Source: Opitutaceae bacterium
GTDB taxonomy: Bacteria > Verrucomicrobiota > Verrucomicrobiia > Opitutales > Opitutaceae
Length of the DNA stretch: 52,531 nt
Direction of reading: 5' to 3'
Assembly: GCA_003151495.1 (NCBI GenBank)
Contig: PLXR01000155.1
Coordinates: 1-52,531 of the forward strand
The translations under genes were made by a program, and so were the position numbers. Of the stretch, positions 1 through 9,229 are shown piece after piece (positions within the stretch are counted from its first letter, which is position 1; every line of letters starts with the position of its first letter). A model generated the notes under the pieces. That model saw nothing but the letters and a program-made list of their open reading frames with translations. It did not search any database and was not told where the DNA came from.

Positions 1-1324
1 TGTCCATGCGCGGGGCGGTCTGCTGCCCGTCCGGCGACGTGTCGACCCCGATCAACTGGGTGATCGCGGGGAGCACATCGACCGTGATCGTCCCGTCGCT
101 GTTCACCTCCGGGGTCACGTAGAGCACCGTCCCGATCGTGATCGCGTTCTGGGTATAGCTCGCCTGGGTCGTCGAATACGGGGTCGTCGCGCTCGTCTGG
201 TTGATGATCGTCGAATTCGCCAGGGAGAAGAAGGTCTGCTCGGTGCCAACCTTCACGAAGGCGGTCTGGTTGCTCAGGCTGATGACCGAGGGATTGGACA
301 CCGCGCGGACCTGCCCCTGCTCCTCGAGCGCCTGGATCGCCGCCGAGACCTTGCCGGCGGAAAGCGTCCCCGAGACCGCGCTCGGGATCAGGGTCTGGCC
401 GTTGATCGAAGTGAAGGCGGTGCTGGTCGAGAACCCGCTGAGGGTGAAGGCGCCGATCCTGGTGGCGGCGAGCGCCCAGTCGACGCCCAGCTGGTGCTGC
501 GCATTCAGCTCGACCTCGATCACCCGCGCGGAGATCCGCACCTGGCGGGAGATGCGCCGGTTGACGATCTCGATGAAGGCGCGGAAGTCGTCCTGCCGAG
601 CCGGGGGCGCGGTCACGACGGCGAGGCCTGCAAGCTTGTTGATCGAGACCGACTCGCCTGTCTGGGCGAGGGAGGCCAGTTCCGACTGCACGTCCGACCA
701 GAACGTGGTCTGGTTCTGCTGCTGGATGGAGATGTTCGTCTGGTCGTTTTGGTTGAGATAACCGTTTCCGGCCGGATTGGAGGCGGCCCCGGCCGGCAGG
801 CTGCTCGGGGCGAAGCTGCTGGCGTTCGCCGAGGCCTGCGCGGACAGGACAACATTGCTGCTCCCCTGGGCCGAGCGGGTCATCTGCGGGTAGTCGATCT
901 CGTAAAAGCGCACGACATTGCGGTGGATGGCGATGAGGCGCCCCTCCCGCTGCCAGTAGAAGCCTTGCGCCCGGGTGAGGGCGTCGATGACGTCGCGGAC
1001 GGTCCCATTCTTCACCTCGAGGGCCACGTCGCCCTTCAGCGCCGGGTCGAGCGCAAAGGTGATCCCGTAGGAGCGGCTGACCGTCAGGAAGGCCGAGGCG
1101 ATGGGGGTGTGCCAGACGCGGAATGAGGCGACTGGGGCGTCGAGCGGATCGGGGGCCCCGGGTGGGAGCGCCCCGTCCGCCGCGCGCGGGACCGGCGCCG
1201 GCAGCGCCTGTCCCGCCGCGAGGTGATACGCCGGCAGGAAAATCTCCGGCGCGACCGGCAGGCCCGCGCGCGCGGGCAGCGCCAGGAGCGGAAGGAGCAG
1301 GGCGCGGAGCGGGGTCGATTCCAT
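1..1324 (-). CDS. Secretin (GspD/PilQ/MshL-type outer-membrane channel), partial
   Basis: The 5' part of a gene that runs off the left edge; the frame is open from an ATG at 1324 to position 1. The product starts with a signal peptide (basic start, Leu-rich core, ending near LPARA). About residues 60-125 resemble an STN/N0 domain (SYGITFALDPALKGDV..., then a DVIDAL segment). A Gln/Asn-rich linker follows (NQNDQTNISIQQQNQTTF), and then the start of the secretin barrel: VEVELNAQHQLGVDW, an INGQTLIPS segment and a VRAVSNPSISLSNQTAFVKVG segment. Secretins form the outer-membrane ring of type II secretion or type IV pili. The short N-terminal region with a single STN-like module is closer to MshL/PilN-type secretins than to classical GspD with several N domains. 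No pilotin or gspC-like gene is visible. A gspE-like ATPase lies at 20946 but is not adjacent. Family assignment is firm; which system it serves is not. Confidence 0.82.
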   Translation of the reverse strand, partial: MESTPLRALLLPLLALPARAGLPVAPEIFLPAYHLAAGQALPAPVPRAADGALPPGAPDPLDAPVASFRVWHTPIASAFLTVSRSYGITFALDPALKGDVALEVKNGTVRDVIDALTRAQGFYWQREGRLIAIHRNVVRFYEIDYPQMTRSAQGSSNVVLSAQASANASSFAPSSLPAGAASNPAGNGYLNQNDQTNISIQQQNQTTFWSDVQSELASLAQTGESVSINKLAGLAVVTAPPARQDDFRAFIEIVNRRISRQVRISARVIEVELNAQHQLGVDWALAATRIGAFTLSGFSTSTAFTSINGQTLIPSAVSGTLSAGKVSAAIQALEEQGQVRAVSNPSVISLSNQTAFVKVGTEQTFFSLANSTIINQTSATTPYSTTQASYTQNAITIGTVLYVTPEVNSDGTITVDVLPAITQLIGVDTSPDGQQTAPRMD

Positions 1325-1385
1325 ACTCGAAGATAATAGCAAGGATGGGGACGCCCGCTTTTGATCTTGGCGGCGAGGTCCGGAG

Positions 1386-3230
1386 ATGCACGCTCGGCCG
1401 CGGCTTATGTCCCCCGCCTTACCCCTTGGACAGCAGGCCGGCCCGACCCTGACCGGCCTGGACTGGCTCGCGATCGCGCTTTATTTCGGCCTCCTGCTCG
1501 GCGTGGCCGCGTGGGTCGTCCGCAAGAACAAGGACACGGCGACGGATTACTTCCTCGCCGGCCGCAATCTCGGCTGGTGGGTGATCGGGGCCTCCATTTT
1601 CGCCTCCAACATCGGCTCGGAGCACATCGTCGGCCTGGCCGGCTCCGGGGCGACCGACGGCGTCGCGCTCGCGCACTACGAGCTGCACGCCTGGTGCCTC
1701 CTGGTCCTTGCCTGGGTCTTCGTTCCCTTTTACGCCCGCTCGCTCGTCTTCACGATGCCGGAATTCCTCGAGCGGCGGTTCAGCACGGCGTCGCGCTACG
1801 TGCTCTCGATCGTCTCGCTGATCACCTTCGTCGTCTCCAAGATAGCGGTGGGGATCTTCGCCGGGGGCGTGGTGTTCGCGACGCTCCTTCCGGAGGTCCA
1901 CCTGACCGTGGGGGCGACCACGATCAACAGCTTCTGGATCGGCTCCGTCGCCGTGATCCTGCTGACCGGCCTCTACACGACGCTCGGCGGGATGAGGGCC
2001 GTCGTCTACAACGACGCCGTCCAGGTCGTGGTCCTGATCGGCGGCTCGGCCTGCCTCACCTTCTACGGGCTCCACCGCCTCGGGGGATGGGGCGAATTGC
2101 GGCACTTCTGCGGGTCGGAGATGTTCAACCTCTGGAAGCCGATCACGCCGGCCGGGGTCGAGTCGACGTGGGCGCCCGTCCTCGAGACGAGCGCATCCGG
2201 CGCCGTCGTCAGGCAGGCCTGGTACTTCAACGGCAACTTCCCCTGGCCGGGCATGCTGATCTGCGCACCGATCATCGGGCTGTGGTACTGGTGCACCGAC
2301 CAGTACATCGTCCAGCGGGCCCTGGGAGCGCCGAACGAGACGATCGCCCGCCGCGGGAGCATCTTCGCCGCTTTCCTCAAGCTTTTCCCCGTGTACCTCT
2401 TCATTATCCCGGGCCTCATCTGCTTCGCGCTCGCGAAGAGCGGCAAGGTCCCGGAGCTGGCCTCGCGGATGGGCACGGACGGCAAGCTCATCCCCGCCGA
2501 GGCGCAGGCCGCATTCCCGCTGATGGTGAAGTACCTGCTCCCCCCGGGGCTCCGCGGCATCGTCGTGGCGGGCCTCCTCTCGGCGCTCATGGGCTCCCTG
2601 GCCGGCGTGTTCAACGCCTGCTCGACCCTCTTCACGGTGGACATCTACCAGAAGCTCAGGCCGCTTGCCTCGCAGCACGAGCTCGTGCGGATGGGCCGGA
2701 TCGCGACCGTCGTGATGATCGCCGTGGCGCTGATCTGGATCCCCGTGATCCAGGGCGCGCACGGCCTCTACGGGTACCTGCAGTCCGTGCAGGGGTACCT
2801 TGCCCCGCCGATCTTCGTCGTCTTCTTCTTCGGTGTCTTCTGGAAGCGCCTCAACGCGCAGGGATGCCTCTGGGCGATGCTCGTGGGCTTCGTGATCGGC
2901 GGTTTCCGAATGATCGTCGACACGCCGGTCACGATGAAGCTCGCGGGGTTTGAGGACGGCTACCGGACGGGCTCATTCCTCTGGATCATCAACAACATCA
3001 ACTTCCAGTACTTCAGCGTCCTGATCACCGTCGTGGCCGCCGCGGTCATGGTGGTGGTCAGCTACATGACCGCGGTCCCCGACTACGTGAGGATGAAGAG
3101 CCTCACCTTCGCGACGGCCTCGGACGAGGACCGCGCGCGGACCCGTGCAAGCTGGGAGAAGAAGGACGTCATCGCCTCGGCGTTCATCCTCAGCTGCATT
3201 GTCGCAGCCTACGTCTATTTCTCGGGCTGA
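1386..3230 (+). CDS. Sodium/solute symporter (SSS family, SGLT-like)
   Basis: A 614-residue multi-pass inner-membrane protein of the SSS family, which couples Na+ entry to uptake of sugars or similar solutes. The first helix is near residues 25-45. Family landmarks follow: DYFLAGRNLGWWVIGASIFASNIG, then EFLERRF, and GGMRAVVYNDAVQVVVL, which matches the SSS signature (GG.x-A-V-x-x-x-D-x-x-Q). About 14 hydrophobic stretches are present and the last one lies at the C-terminus. The aldose epimerase 35 bp downstream and the beta-galactosidase after it suggest a galactoside or galactose substrate, which is inference from context. The start is uncertain: ATG at 1386 or ATG at 1407, which would remove seven basic residues; neither has a well-spaced ribosome-binding site. 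Confidence 0.88.
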   Translation: MHARPRLMSPALPLGQQAGPTLTGLDWLAIALYFGLLLGVAAWVVRKNKDTATDYFLAGRNLGWWVIGASIFASNIGSEHIVGLAGSGATDGVALAHYELHAWCLLVLAWVFVPFYARSLVFTMPEFLERRFSTASRYVLSIVSLITFVVSKIAVGIFAGGVVFATLLPEVHLTVGATTINSFWIGSVAVILLTGLYTTLGGMRAVVYNDAVQVVVLIGGSACLTFYGLHRLGGWGELRHFCGSEMFNLWKPITPAGVESTWAPVLETSASGAVVRQAWYFNGNFPWPGMLICAPIIGLWYWCTDQYIVQRALGAPNETIARRGSIFAAFLKLFPVYLFIIPGLICFALAKSGKVPELASRMGTDGKLIPAEAQAAFPLMVKYLLPPGLRGIVVAGLLSALMGSLAGVFNACSTLFTVDIYQKLRPLASQHELVRMGRIATVVMIAVALIWIPVIQGAHGLYGYLQSVQGYLAPPIFVVFFFGVFWKRLNAQGCLWAMLVGFVIGGFRMIVDTPVTMKLAGFEDGYRTGSFLWIINNINFQYFSVLITVVAAAVMVVVSYMTAVPDYVRMKSLTFATASDEDRARTRASWEKKDVIASAFILSCIVAAYVYFSG

Positions 3231-3265
3231 CCGCCGCCCGATCCAGCGATTCCCCAGTCACCCCC

Positions 3266-4381
3266 ATGAAAGCACGAAACCTCAGACGACTCTGCATCCT
3301 TGCCGCGGCCTTCGGGCTCTCGGCGGCCCCCGGCCTTTCGAAGGTCGACAAGCTCCCGTTCGGGCAGGCGGGCGGCATGCCCGTGGACCTCTATGTCCTG
3401 ACCAATCCCTCCGGGATGACGGCCAAGATCATGACCTACGGCGCGACACTCACGGAGCTGGACACCCCGGACCGGTCCGGGAAGCTGGGCGACGTCGTCC
3501 TGGGGTTCGGCAACCTCGACGGCTACCTTGCCAAGGAGCCTTTCTTCGGCGCCACCGTGGGCCGCGTCGGGAACCGCATCGCAAAGGGTGTCTTCACGCT
3601 CGGCGGGCACACCTACCATCTGGCGACCAACGACGGCCCGAACCACCTCCACGGCGGCGTGCGGGGTTTTGACAAGGTGGTGTGGAGTGCGCAGGTCGTG
3701 CCCGCCGACGCCCCCACCGTCAGGTTCACCTACATGAGCCGGGACGGCGAGGAGGGCTATCCGGGCAACCTGACGGTCGCCGTTGTCTTCACGCTGACGC
3801 CCTCCAACGAGCTGCGCCTGGACTACACGGTCACCACCGACAAGGACACGCCGGCCAACGTGACCAACCACAGCTATTTCAACCTCGGGGGCGCGGAAAA
3901 CGGGGACATACTGGGCCACGTCCTGACGCTCAACGCGGACAGGTTCACCCCCGTCGACTCGACCCTGATACCGACGGGCGAGCTCAGGCCGGTGGCAGGA
4001 ACGCCAATGGACTTCAGGACGCCGACGAGGATCGGCGAGCACCTTGCAGCGGTTGGCGGAACCCCCGTGGGCTACGACCACAACTTCGTGGCGAACAGCG
4101 GGGGAGGGGAGATGGCCCCGATTGCGACCGTCTACGATCCGAAGTCGGGCAGGGTGATGGAGGCCTCGACGACCGAGCCGGGGGTGCAGTTCTACACCGG
4201 CAATTTCCTGGACGGGACGCTCACCGGGAAGAAGGGGGTCGTCTACAGGCAGTACTGGGGGCTCTGCCTCGAGACGCAGCACTTCCCCGACTCGGTGAAC
4301 CACCCCAACTTCCCCTCCTATGTCATCAGGGCCGGCGACACCTACCGGTCGACCACGGTCTACAAGTTCTCGGCCCGGTAG
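3266..4381 (+). CDS. galM: Aldose 1-epimerase (galactose mutarotase), secreted form
   Basis: A 371-residue GalM-family mutarotase that interconverts alpha and beta anomers of galactose or other aldoses. A signal peptide (MKARNLRRL..., cleavage near GLS) suggests a periplasmic location. Conserved motifs are visible: GATVGRVGNRIAKG, HLHGGVRGFDKVVW, NHSYFNLGG with the catalytic His, and TTEPGVQFYTGNF with the Glu expected to act as general base. The length fits the family (about 340-380 with leader). It lies 35 bp after the SSS transporter and about 110 bp before the GH2 beta-galactosidase, in the same orientation. A periplasmic route is likely: galactoside hydrolysis, mutarotation, then Na+-driven uptake. 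Confidence 0.93.
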   Translation: MKARNLRRLCILAAAFGLSAAPGLSKVDKLPFGQAGGMPVDLYVLTNPSGMTAKIMTYGATLTELDTPDRSGKLGDVVLGFGNLDGYLAKEPFFGATVGRVGNRIAKGVFTLGGHTYHLATNDGPNHLHGGVRGFDKVVWSAQVVPADAPTVRFTYMSRDGEEGYPGNLTVAVVFTLTPSNELRLDYTVTTDKDTPANVTNHSYFNLGGAENGDILGHVLTLNADRFTPVDSTLIPTGELRPVAGTPMDFRTPTRIGEHLAAVGGTPVGYDHNFVANSGGGEMAPIATVYDPKSGRVMEASTTEPGVQFYTGNFLDGTLTGKKGVVYRQYWGLCLETQHFPDSVNHPNFPSYVIRAGDTYRSTTVYKFSAR

Positions 4382-4491
4382 CAGCTCTGCTTTGAGGGGC
4401 CCGGGCCGGGCCTCATAGGTCGATTCGGCCGGGACCCGCGGCTTGCAGCGGAGGCGCGCGTCCGCCAAGATTGTCCTCCCCACACCCCACT

Positions 4492-7371
4492 ATGAAAACA
4501 GGGCCACGCCGCTTACTTGCTCTCTCAATGGCTTTGGCGATGGGAATCGCCAGCCGCGCAACACTCGGGGCCGACCCGGGCCCAAGGGAGAGGCTGCTCC
4601 TGGATACCGGGTGGAGGTTCCACCTGGGCAACGACTGGGGCCCGGGCTACGGCCTGGCGAAGGCCGGCACCGGCTACGGGCCGGGAAGCCCGGCCTACAG
4701 CGATGCCAGCTGGCGGAAGGTCGACCTTCCCCATGACTGGGCTATCGAGCAGCCCTTCGACCGCACGGCGGACGGCGCGCACGGTTTCAGGGCGGTCGGC
4801 GAGGGGTTCCCCCAGAGCAGCACGGGCTGGTACCGCAGGACGTTCGACCTGCCGGCGGCGGACGCAGGCAAGCGCGTGTGGCTGGAGTTCGACGGCGTGT
4901 ACCGCGACTGCACCGTGATCGTCAACGGCTGGTTCGTCGGCCACCACGAGGGCGGCTACAACGGCTTCCGCTACGACATCACGGACGTGGCCAACTGCGG
5001 CGGCGGCAACGTCGTGGCGGTCAAGGTCGACGCCTCGCAGTTCGAGGGCTGGTTCTACGAGGGAGCGGGCATCTACAGGCACGTGTGGCTCGTCAAGACC
5101 GGGCCCGTGTCGCTCGCGCCGGACGGCGTGTTCGTGTTCAGCCACTTCAGGGGCAACGTGCCGAAGGGCCCGGCGGAGGTCCATATGCAGGCGAGGCTCG
5201 CGAACAAGACGGGCCTGCCGGCCGACGTCACGGCGACCTGGGAGATTCTGGCCCCGGACGGAAGCTCGGTCGCGACGGCGACGCGCTCCAAGTCGGTGGG
5301 GGCCAAGGCGGCGATCGACCTTGAGGAGAAGGCGAGCGTCGCGTCCCCCCAGCTGTGGTCGCCCGAGGCGCCGGGGCTCTACACGCTCGTGACCACCCTC
5401 TCGAGCGGCGGCGCCGTCGTGGACCGGGTCGAGACCGCGTTCGGGATCCGCACCGTCGGCTTCGACGCCGACAGGGGTTTCCTGCTCAACGGAGAGCCGT
5501 ACACGCTCAAGGGGACCTCCAACCACCAGGACCACGCCGGCGTGGGATCGGCCCTTCCCGACGCGATCCAGTCCTTCAGGATCGCGCGGCTCAAGGAGAT
5601 GGGGTGCAACGCCTACAGGACGGCGCACAATCCGCCGACGCCCGAGCTCCTGGACGCCTGCGACAGGCTGGGGATGATCGTGATGGACGAGAACCGCGTG
5701 CTCGGCAGCGACCCCGCGCACATCTCGATGCTCGAGGGGCAGATCCGCCGCGACCGCAACCACCCGAGCGTGGGAATCTGGTCCCTCGGCAACGAGGAGT
5801 TCGACGTGCAGGGCACGCAGTCGGGCAAGAGGGTCGTCGCCACCATGCAGGAGCTCGTAAAGCGGATGGACTCGACGCGGCCGGTCACCTGCAACGCGGC
5901 CGTCGGCGACGAGTACCCCGGGATCAACGAGGCCGTGGAGGTGCGCGGGTGGAGCTACCACGTCGGCAAGGACATGGACGCCTACCACAAGGAGCACCCG
6001 CTCCAGCCCAACGTCGGAAGCGAGCAGGGGAGCACGGTCTCGACGCGCGGGATCTACGCGAACGACCCGGTCCGGGGATACGTGAGCGCGTATGACGACA
6101 ACGCTCCCGAGTGGGCCCAGACGGCGGAGACCTGGGTGACTTACTTCGCCGACCGGCCCTGGATGTCCGGCGGCTTCGTGTGGACCGGGTTCGACTACCG
6201 GGGCGAGCCCACCCCCTACTCGTGGCCCTGCATCAACTCGCATTTCGGGATCATGGACATGTGCGGGTTCCCCAAGGACAACTTCTACTACTACCAGTCG
6301 GTCTGGGCCGACGCCCCCATGGTGCACATCCTGCCGCACTGGAACTGGGCTGGGCGCGAGGGCCAAGACGTCGACGTGAGGACCTACAGCAACTGCGACG
6401 AGGTGGAGCTGTTCCTGAACAACCGCAGCCTCGGGAGGCAGCCCGTGAAGAGGAATGTCGAGATGAAGTGGAAGGTGGCCTATGCGCCGGGGACGCTTTC
6501 CGCGAAGGCCTACAAGGCGGGCAAGGCGGCCGCCGAGACGAAGGTTGAGACGGCGGGCGCCCCCGCCTCGGTGCGGCTTGCGCCCGACCGGGCGGCCATC
6601 GGCGCCAACGGCGAGGACGCGGCCGTCTTCACCGTCTCGGTCACGGATGCCCAGGGGCGCGTCGTCCCGGATGCGGGCAACGCCGTGTCGTTCTCGCTCG
6701 ACGGCCCCGGCAGGATCATCGGCGTCGGGAACGGAGACCCGAGCTCCCACGAGCCGGACACGTTCATACCGGTGTCGACGTCCAGGACGCTACCCGTGGA
6801 CGGATGGCGCTGGAAGAAGGTGGCGGACCCGTATCCCGGGACCCTGCCCGAGCTGGGCGTCGCGTTTGACGACTCGAGCTGGGACCCGGTCGACGTCCGC
6901 GCGGACGTCGGCCCGCTTTCGGCGCGCGAGAGGGTGATCTACCGGACGCGCTTCAACGTCGACGGCAAGGACCTCGCCTCGAGCGCCGTCGAGATCGTCT
7001 TTTCGAAGATTGGCGGGGGTATCGCGGTCTATGTGAACGGGAAGAAGGTCAGCGGGACCGTGGATTCCCGCTCCGCCGCGGTCTTTGACGTCAAGGCCCT
7101 GCTCCACCCGGGGGAGAACGTGGTCTCGGTTCCCGTGGCGAACTACGGGCAGGAGGGCTCCGGCCTGAGCAAGGGCGTCGGCCTGCGGCTGCAGGGGGAC
7201 CCCTCCGCCGTCCAGTGGGGCCGGAGCGTCTTCAACGGCCTGGCGGAGGTGATCGTGCAGGCGGGCAGGGAGCCCGGCACCGTCACGCTGCGGGCGACCG
7301 CCGACGGCCTCCAGCCGGCGGCGTTCCAGCTCAAGGCCGAGGCCGCGCCCGCGCGCCCCTCGCTTCCGTGA
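4492..7371 (+). CDS. GH2 beta-galactosidase, secreted, with an inserted C-terminal jelly-roll
   Basis: A 959-residue secreted glycoside hydrolase of family 2. I chose ATG 4492 because it starts a clean signal peptide (MKTGPRRLLALSMALAMG, ending near TLGA); a TTG at 4471 is the alternative. Order: sugar-binding jelly-roll (about 35-205), Ig-like domain (about 206-320), TIM barrel (about 325-610), then DUF4982-like and Ig-like modules. The acid/base is expected to be Glu435 in SLGNEEF and the nucleophile Glu511 in NVGSEQGST. Residues about 660-720 form a Big-type domain (FTVSVTDAQGRVVPDAGN). It is interrupted after SSHEPD by a galactose-binding-like module at about 765-900 (WRWKKVADPYPGTLPELG... 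IYRTRF... VYVNGKKVSG). The Ig-like C-terminal strand then resumes (FNGLAEVIVQAGREPGTV). The substrate is inferred as beta-galactosides from family and neighbours. Confidence 0.9.
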   Translation: MKTGPRRLLALSMALAMGIASRATLGADPGPRERLLLDTGWRFHLGNDWGPGYGLAKAGTGYGPGSPAYSDASWRKVDLPHDWAIEQPFDRTADGAHGFRAVGEGFPQSSTGWYRRTFDLPAADAGKRVWLEFDGVYRDCTVIVNGWFVGHHEGGYNGFRYDITDVANCGGGNVVAVKVDASQFEGWFYEGAGIYRHVWLVKTGPVSLAPDGVFVFSHFRGNVPKGPAEVHMQARLANKTGLPADVTATWEILAPDGSSVATATRSKSVGAKAAIDLEEKASVASPQLWSPEAPGLYTLVTTLSSGGAVVDRVETAFGIRTVGFDADRGFLLNGEPYTLKGTSNHQDHAGVGSALPDAIQSFRIARLKEMGCNAYRTAHNPPTPELLDACDRLGMIVMDENRVLGSDPAHISMLEGQIRRDRNHPSVGIWSLGNEEFDVQGTQSGKRVVATMQELVKRMDSTRPVTCNAAVGDEYPGINEAVEVRGWSYHVGKDMDAYHKEHPLQPNVGSEQGSTVSTRGIYANDPVRGYVSAYDDNAPEWAQTAETWVTYFADRPWMSGGFVWTGFDYRGEPTPYSWPCINSHFGIMDMCGFPKDNFYYYQSVWADAPMVHILPHWNWAGREGQDVDVRTYSNCDEVELFLNNRSLGRQPVKRNVEMKWKVAYAPGTLSAKAYKAGKAAAETKVETAGAPASVRLAPDRAAIGANGEDAAVFTVSVTDAQGRVVPDAGNAVSFSLDGPGRIIGVGNGDPSSHEPDTFIPVSTSRTLPVDGWRWKKVADPYPGTLPELGVAFDDSSWDPVDVRADVGPLSARERVIYRTRFNVDGKDLASSAVEIVFSKIGGGIAVYVNGKKVSGTVDSRSAAVFDVKALLHPGENVVSVPVANYGQEGSGLSKGVGLRLQGDPSAVQWGRSVFNGLAEVIVQAGREPGTVTLRATADGLQPAAFQLKAEAAPARPSLP

Positions 7372-7403
7372 GCGGCCCCAGCCTCAGGCATCCCCGCACG
7401 TAG

Positions 7404-8066
7404 ATGGAACCGCTCAACCCGGTCGAGGCGAGGGTGCTGGGCTCACTTGTCGAGAAGGAGCTCACCACCCCGGACTACTACCCCCTATCGCTCAACGCGC
7501 TCACGAACGCCTGCAACCAGAGCTCGAACCGCGACCCGGTTGTCACCTTCTCGGAGGAGGCGGTGGTGAGGGGCCTGGACTCCCTGAGGGAGAAGAGGCT
7601 CGCATTCATGTTCCAGGGCGCGGACAGCCGGGTGTCCCGGTACGGGCACCGCATGGTTGAGACGCTCGGGCTCGGCCGTCCCGAGACAGCCGTCCTGTGC
7701 GTCCTCATCCTGCGGGGACCCCAGACGGTCGGGGAGGTCCGCGGCAGGACGGGTCGCATGCACGAGTTCCCCGGCCTCGCGGATGCGGAGGCCTGCCTCG
7801 ATGGCCTCGCTGCGCGGCAAGCCGGCGCGCTCGCCGTCAAGCTGCCGCGGCAGGCCGGGATGAAGGAGCAGCGCTACGCGCATCTCCTCTCGGGGGAGGT
7901 CGCGCCGGCGGCAGCCGCCCCCGCCGCGTCTGCCGAGCCCGCGGTCCTCGCGGTGCGCTTCGAGAATGAGCGCCTGGCACGGCTCGAGTCCGAGGGCGCA
8001 GCGCTCCGGGCCGAGGTCGCCGAGCTTGGGCGGCAGCTGGCGGAGATCAGGAAGCTCTTGGAATAG
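7404..8066 (+). CDS. YceH-like DUF480 family protein
   Basis: A 220-residue cytoplasmic protein of the DUF480/YceH family. The N-terminus is typical of the family: LNPVEARVLGSLVEKELTTPDYYPLSLNALTNACNQ, followed by SSNRDPVV. The fold is two winged-helix domains (residues 1-90 and 95-175), here joined to a C-terminal tail with an Ala/Pro linker (AAAAPAASAEPA) and a coiled-coil-like end (ENERLARLESEGAALRAEVAELGRQLAE). The molecular function of the family is not established as far as I know. It starts 32 bp after the GH2 gene and ends 11 bp before the SGNH esterase gene, so it is probably co-transcribed with them without an evident functional link. Confidence 0.9.
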   Translation: MEPLNPVEARVLGSLVEKELTTPDYYPLSLNALTNACNQSSNRDPVVTFSEEAVVRGLDSLREKRLAFMFQGADSRVSRYGHRMVETLGLGRPETAVLCVLILRGPQTVGEVRGRTGRMHEFPGLADAEACLDGLAARQAGALAVKLPRQAGMKEQRYAHLLSGEVAPAAAAPAASAEPAVLAVRFENERLARLESEGAALRAEVAELGRQLAEIRKLLE

Positions 8067-8077
8067 GGCGCGACCCG

Positions 8078-9172
8078 ATGGCCAGGATCCTCTGCCTTCT
8101 TCTCCTCTCGGGCCTGGCCGCCCGCGCCGCCGCGGACCCCGTCCCCGCGATGACGGCCGTGCCCGCCAACGACCCGAGGATAGCGTACATGGGGCGGATC
8201 GAGCTCACCGAGAAGGCGGCCCGCATGGGCTACCCGGGCGTCACGGTCCGCTTTGCGTTCCGCGGCCCCGCCCCGTCCGTAAAGTTGACCGGCGACTCGC
8301 CGAACTGCTATTTCAACCTCTCGTGCAACGGGTGGGACCCGGTCCTCATCCACCTGAAGGAGGGGGGCAACGAAATCGCGCTTCCGACGGGCCCTGCGCC
8401 CGCGGGGGGATGGGTCGTCGAACTCGTGAGGAGGACCGAGTCCTGGATGGGCACGGCTTCCTTTGACGGCGTCCTCCTGCCCCCCGGGTGCGAGCTCCTT
8501 GCGCCGCCGGCATTTCCCGCCCGCAAGCTCATGTTCATCGGCGACTCCCTCACGTGCGGGGAATACAACGAGCGCTTCCCGCCGGAGAACGACTCGACGG
8601 CGCGCACGACGAACGCGCAGCGCTCGTACGGCATGCTCCTGGCCAGGTGGCTCGGGGCGCAGGTCCACCTCGTCAGCTACGGAGGCAGGGGCATCACCCG
8701 GGACTGGTCCGGCAAGGCAGACACGAACACGCTTCCGGTGTTTTTCCCACGCGCGCTCCCGGACACCCCTGGCTCGGAGTGGGACCACTCCCTCTACCAG
8801 CCCGACGTCGTCGTCATCAACGACGGCACGGACTTTGACGGCGGCCCCCTGGACCCGGAGAAATTCATTGCCGCATATGCGGCGTTCGTCGGCCAGGTCC
8901 GCTCCGCCTATCCCAGGGCCTATATCCTGCTGACGGAAAGCGGATTCCAATCGGACGGCTCCGACGGTAGGTCCAGGGCGCCCCGCGACCAGCTCCTCAT
9001 GACCATCGAGCGGGTGGCCGAGGAGCGGCGCATCGCGGGGGACCTCCGAGTGAAGGTTGCGCGCACCGGGTTCTTCCCCGGCACCCCGACCAACCCCCAC
9101 CTGGTCGCCTTCCAGCACGAGCAGATTGCGCTCGCCCTGCTGGGGCCCATTCGCGACGCGGCGGGGTGGTAG
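8078..9172 (+). CDS. SGNH-family carbohydrate esterase (CE2-like), secreted
   Basis: A 364-residue protein with a signal peptide (MARILCLLLLSGLAARAAA). Its two-part architecture resembles carbohydrate esterase family 2: an N-terminal beta-sandwich (about 30-145) and a C-terminal SGNH hydrolase fold (about 148-364). Block I is KLMFIGDSLTCGEYN with nucleophile Ser157, and block II is the Gly in SYGGRGI. Two positions are unusual. Where relatives usually have GTND, this protein reads INDGTDFDGG, so the oxyanion-hole Asn appears replaced by Asp. Where relatives have an Asp-x-His-Pro type block, it reads TNPHLVAF, keeping the His but not the Asp. CE2 enzymes remove acetyl groups from hemicellulosic sugars; that role is inferred. 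It is the last gene of the sugar module. Confidence 0.82.
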   Translation: MARILCLLLLSGLAARAAADPVPAMTAVPANDPRIAYMGRIELTEKAARMGYPGVTVRFAFRGPAPSVKLTGDSPNCYFNLSCNGWDPVLIHLKEGGNEIALPTGPAPAGGWVVELVRRTESWMGTASFDGVLLPPGCELLAPPAFPARKLMFIGDSLTCGEYNERFPPENDSTARTTNAQRSYGMLLARWLGAQVHLVSYGGRGITRDWSGKADTNTLPVFFPRALPDTPGSEWDHSLYQPDVVVINDGTDFDGGPLDPEKFIAAYAAFVGQVRSAYPRAYILLTESGFQSDGSDGRSRAPRDQLLMTIERVAEERRIAGDLRVKVARTGFFPGTPTNPHLVAFQHEQIALALLGPIRDAAGW

Positions 9173-9175
9173 GGC

Positions 9176-9192
9176 GCGCCCTTCTCGGGCGC
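9176..9192. terminator. Short GC hairpin between convergent genes (possible terminator)
   Basis: The 57-bp gap between the convergent esterase and PLP-enzyme genes contains GCGCCC-TTCTC-GGGCGC, a perfect 6-bp stem with a 5-nt loop directly after the esterase stop codon. There is no T-tract on either strand, so this is at best a weak or factor-assisted terminator. Confidence 0.35.
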
Positions 9193-9229
9193 TCGGGGAG
9201 CTGCTCGACCCACAGGACGGGGCGGGACG

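Noticed and set aside
968-1060. Plus-strand gene between 494 and 1126 opposite the secretin
   Set aside because: Antisense to a secretin with signal peptide and family motifs; the composition is shadow-like.
4525-6750. A 741-codon open frame on the minus strand opposite the GH2 gene
   Set aside because: It is antisense to a gene with clear catalytic motifs. Its translation is Arg/Val/His/Gly-rich, as expected for the complement of GC-rich codons, and it matches no family.
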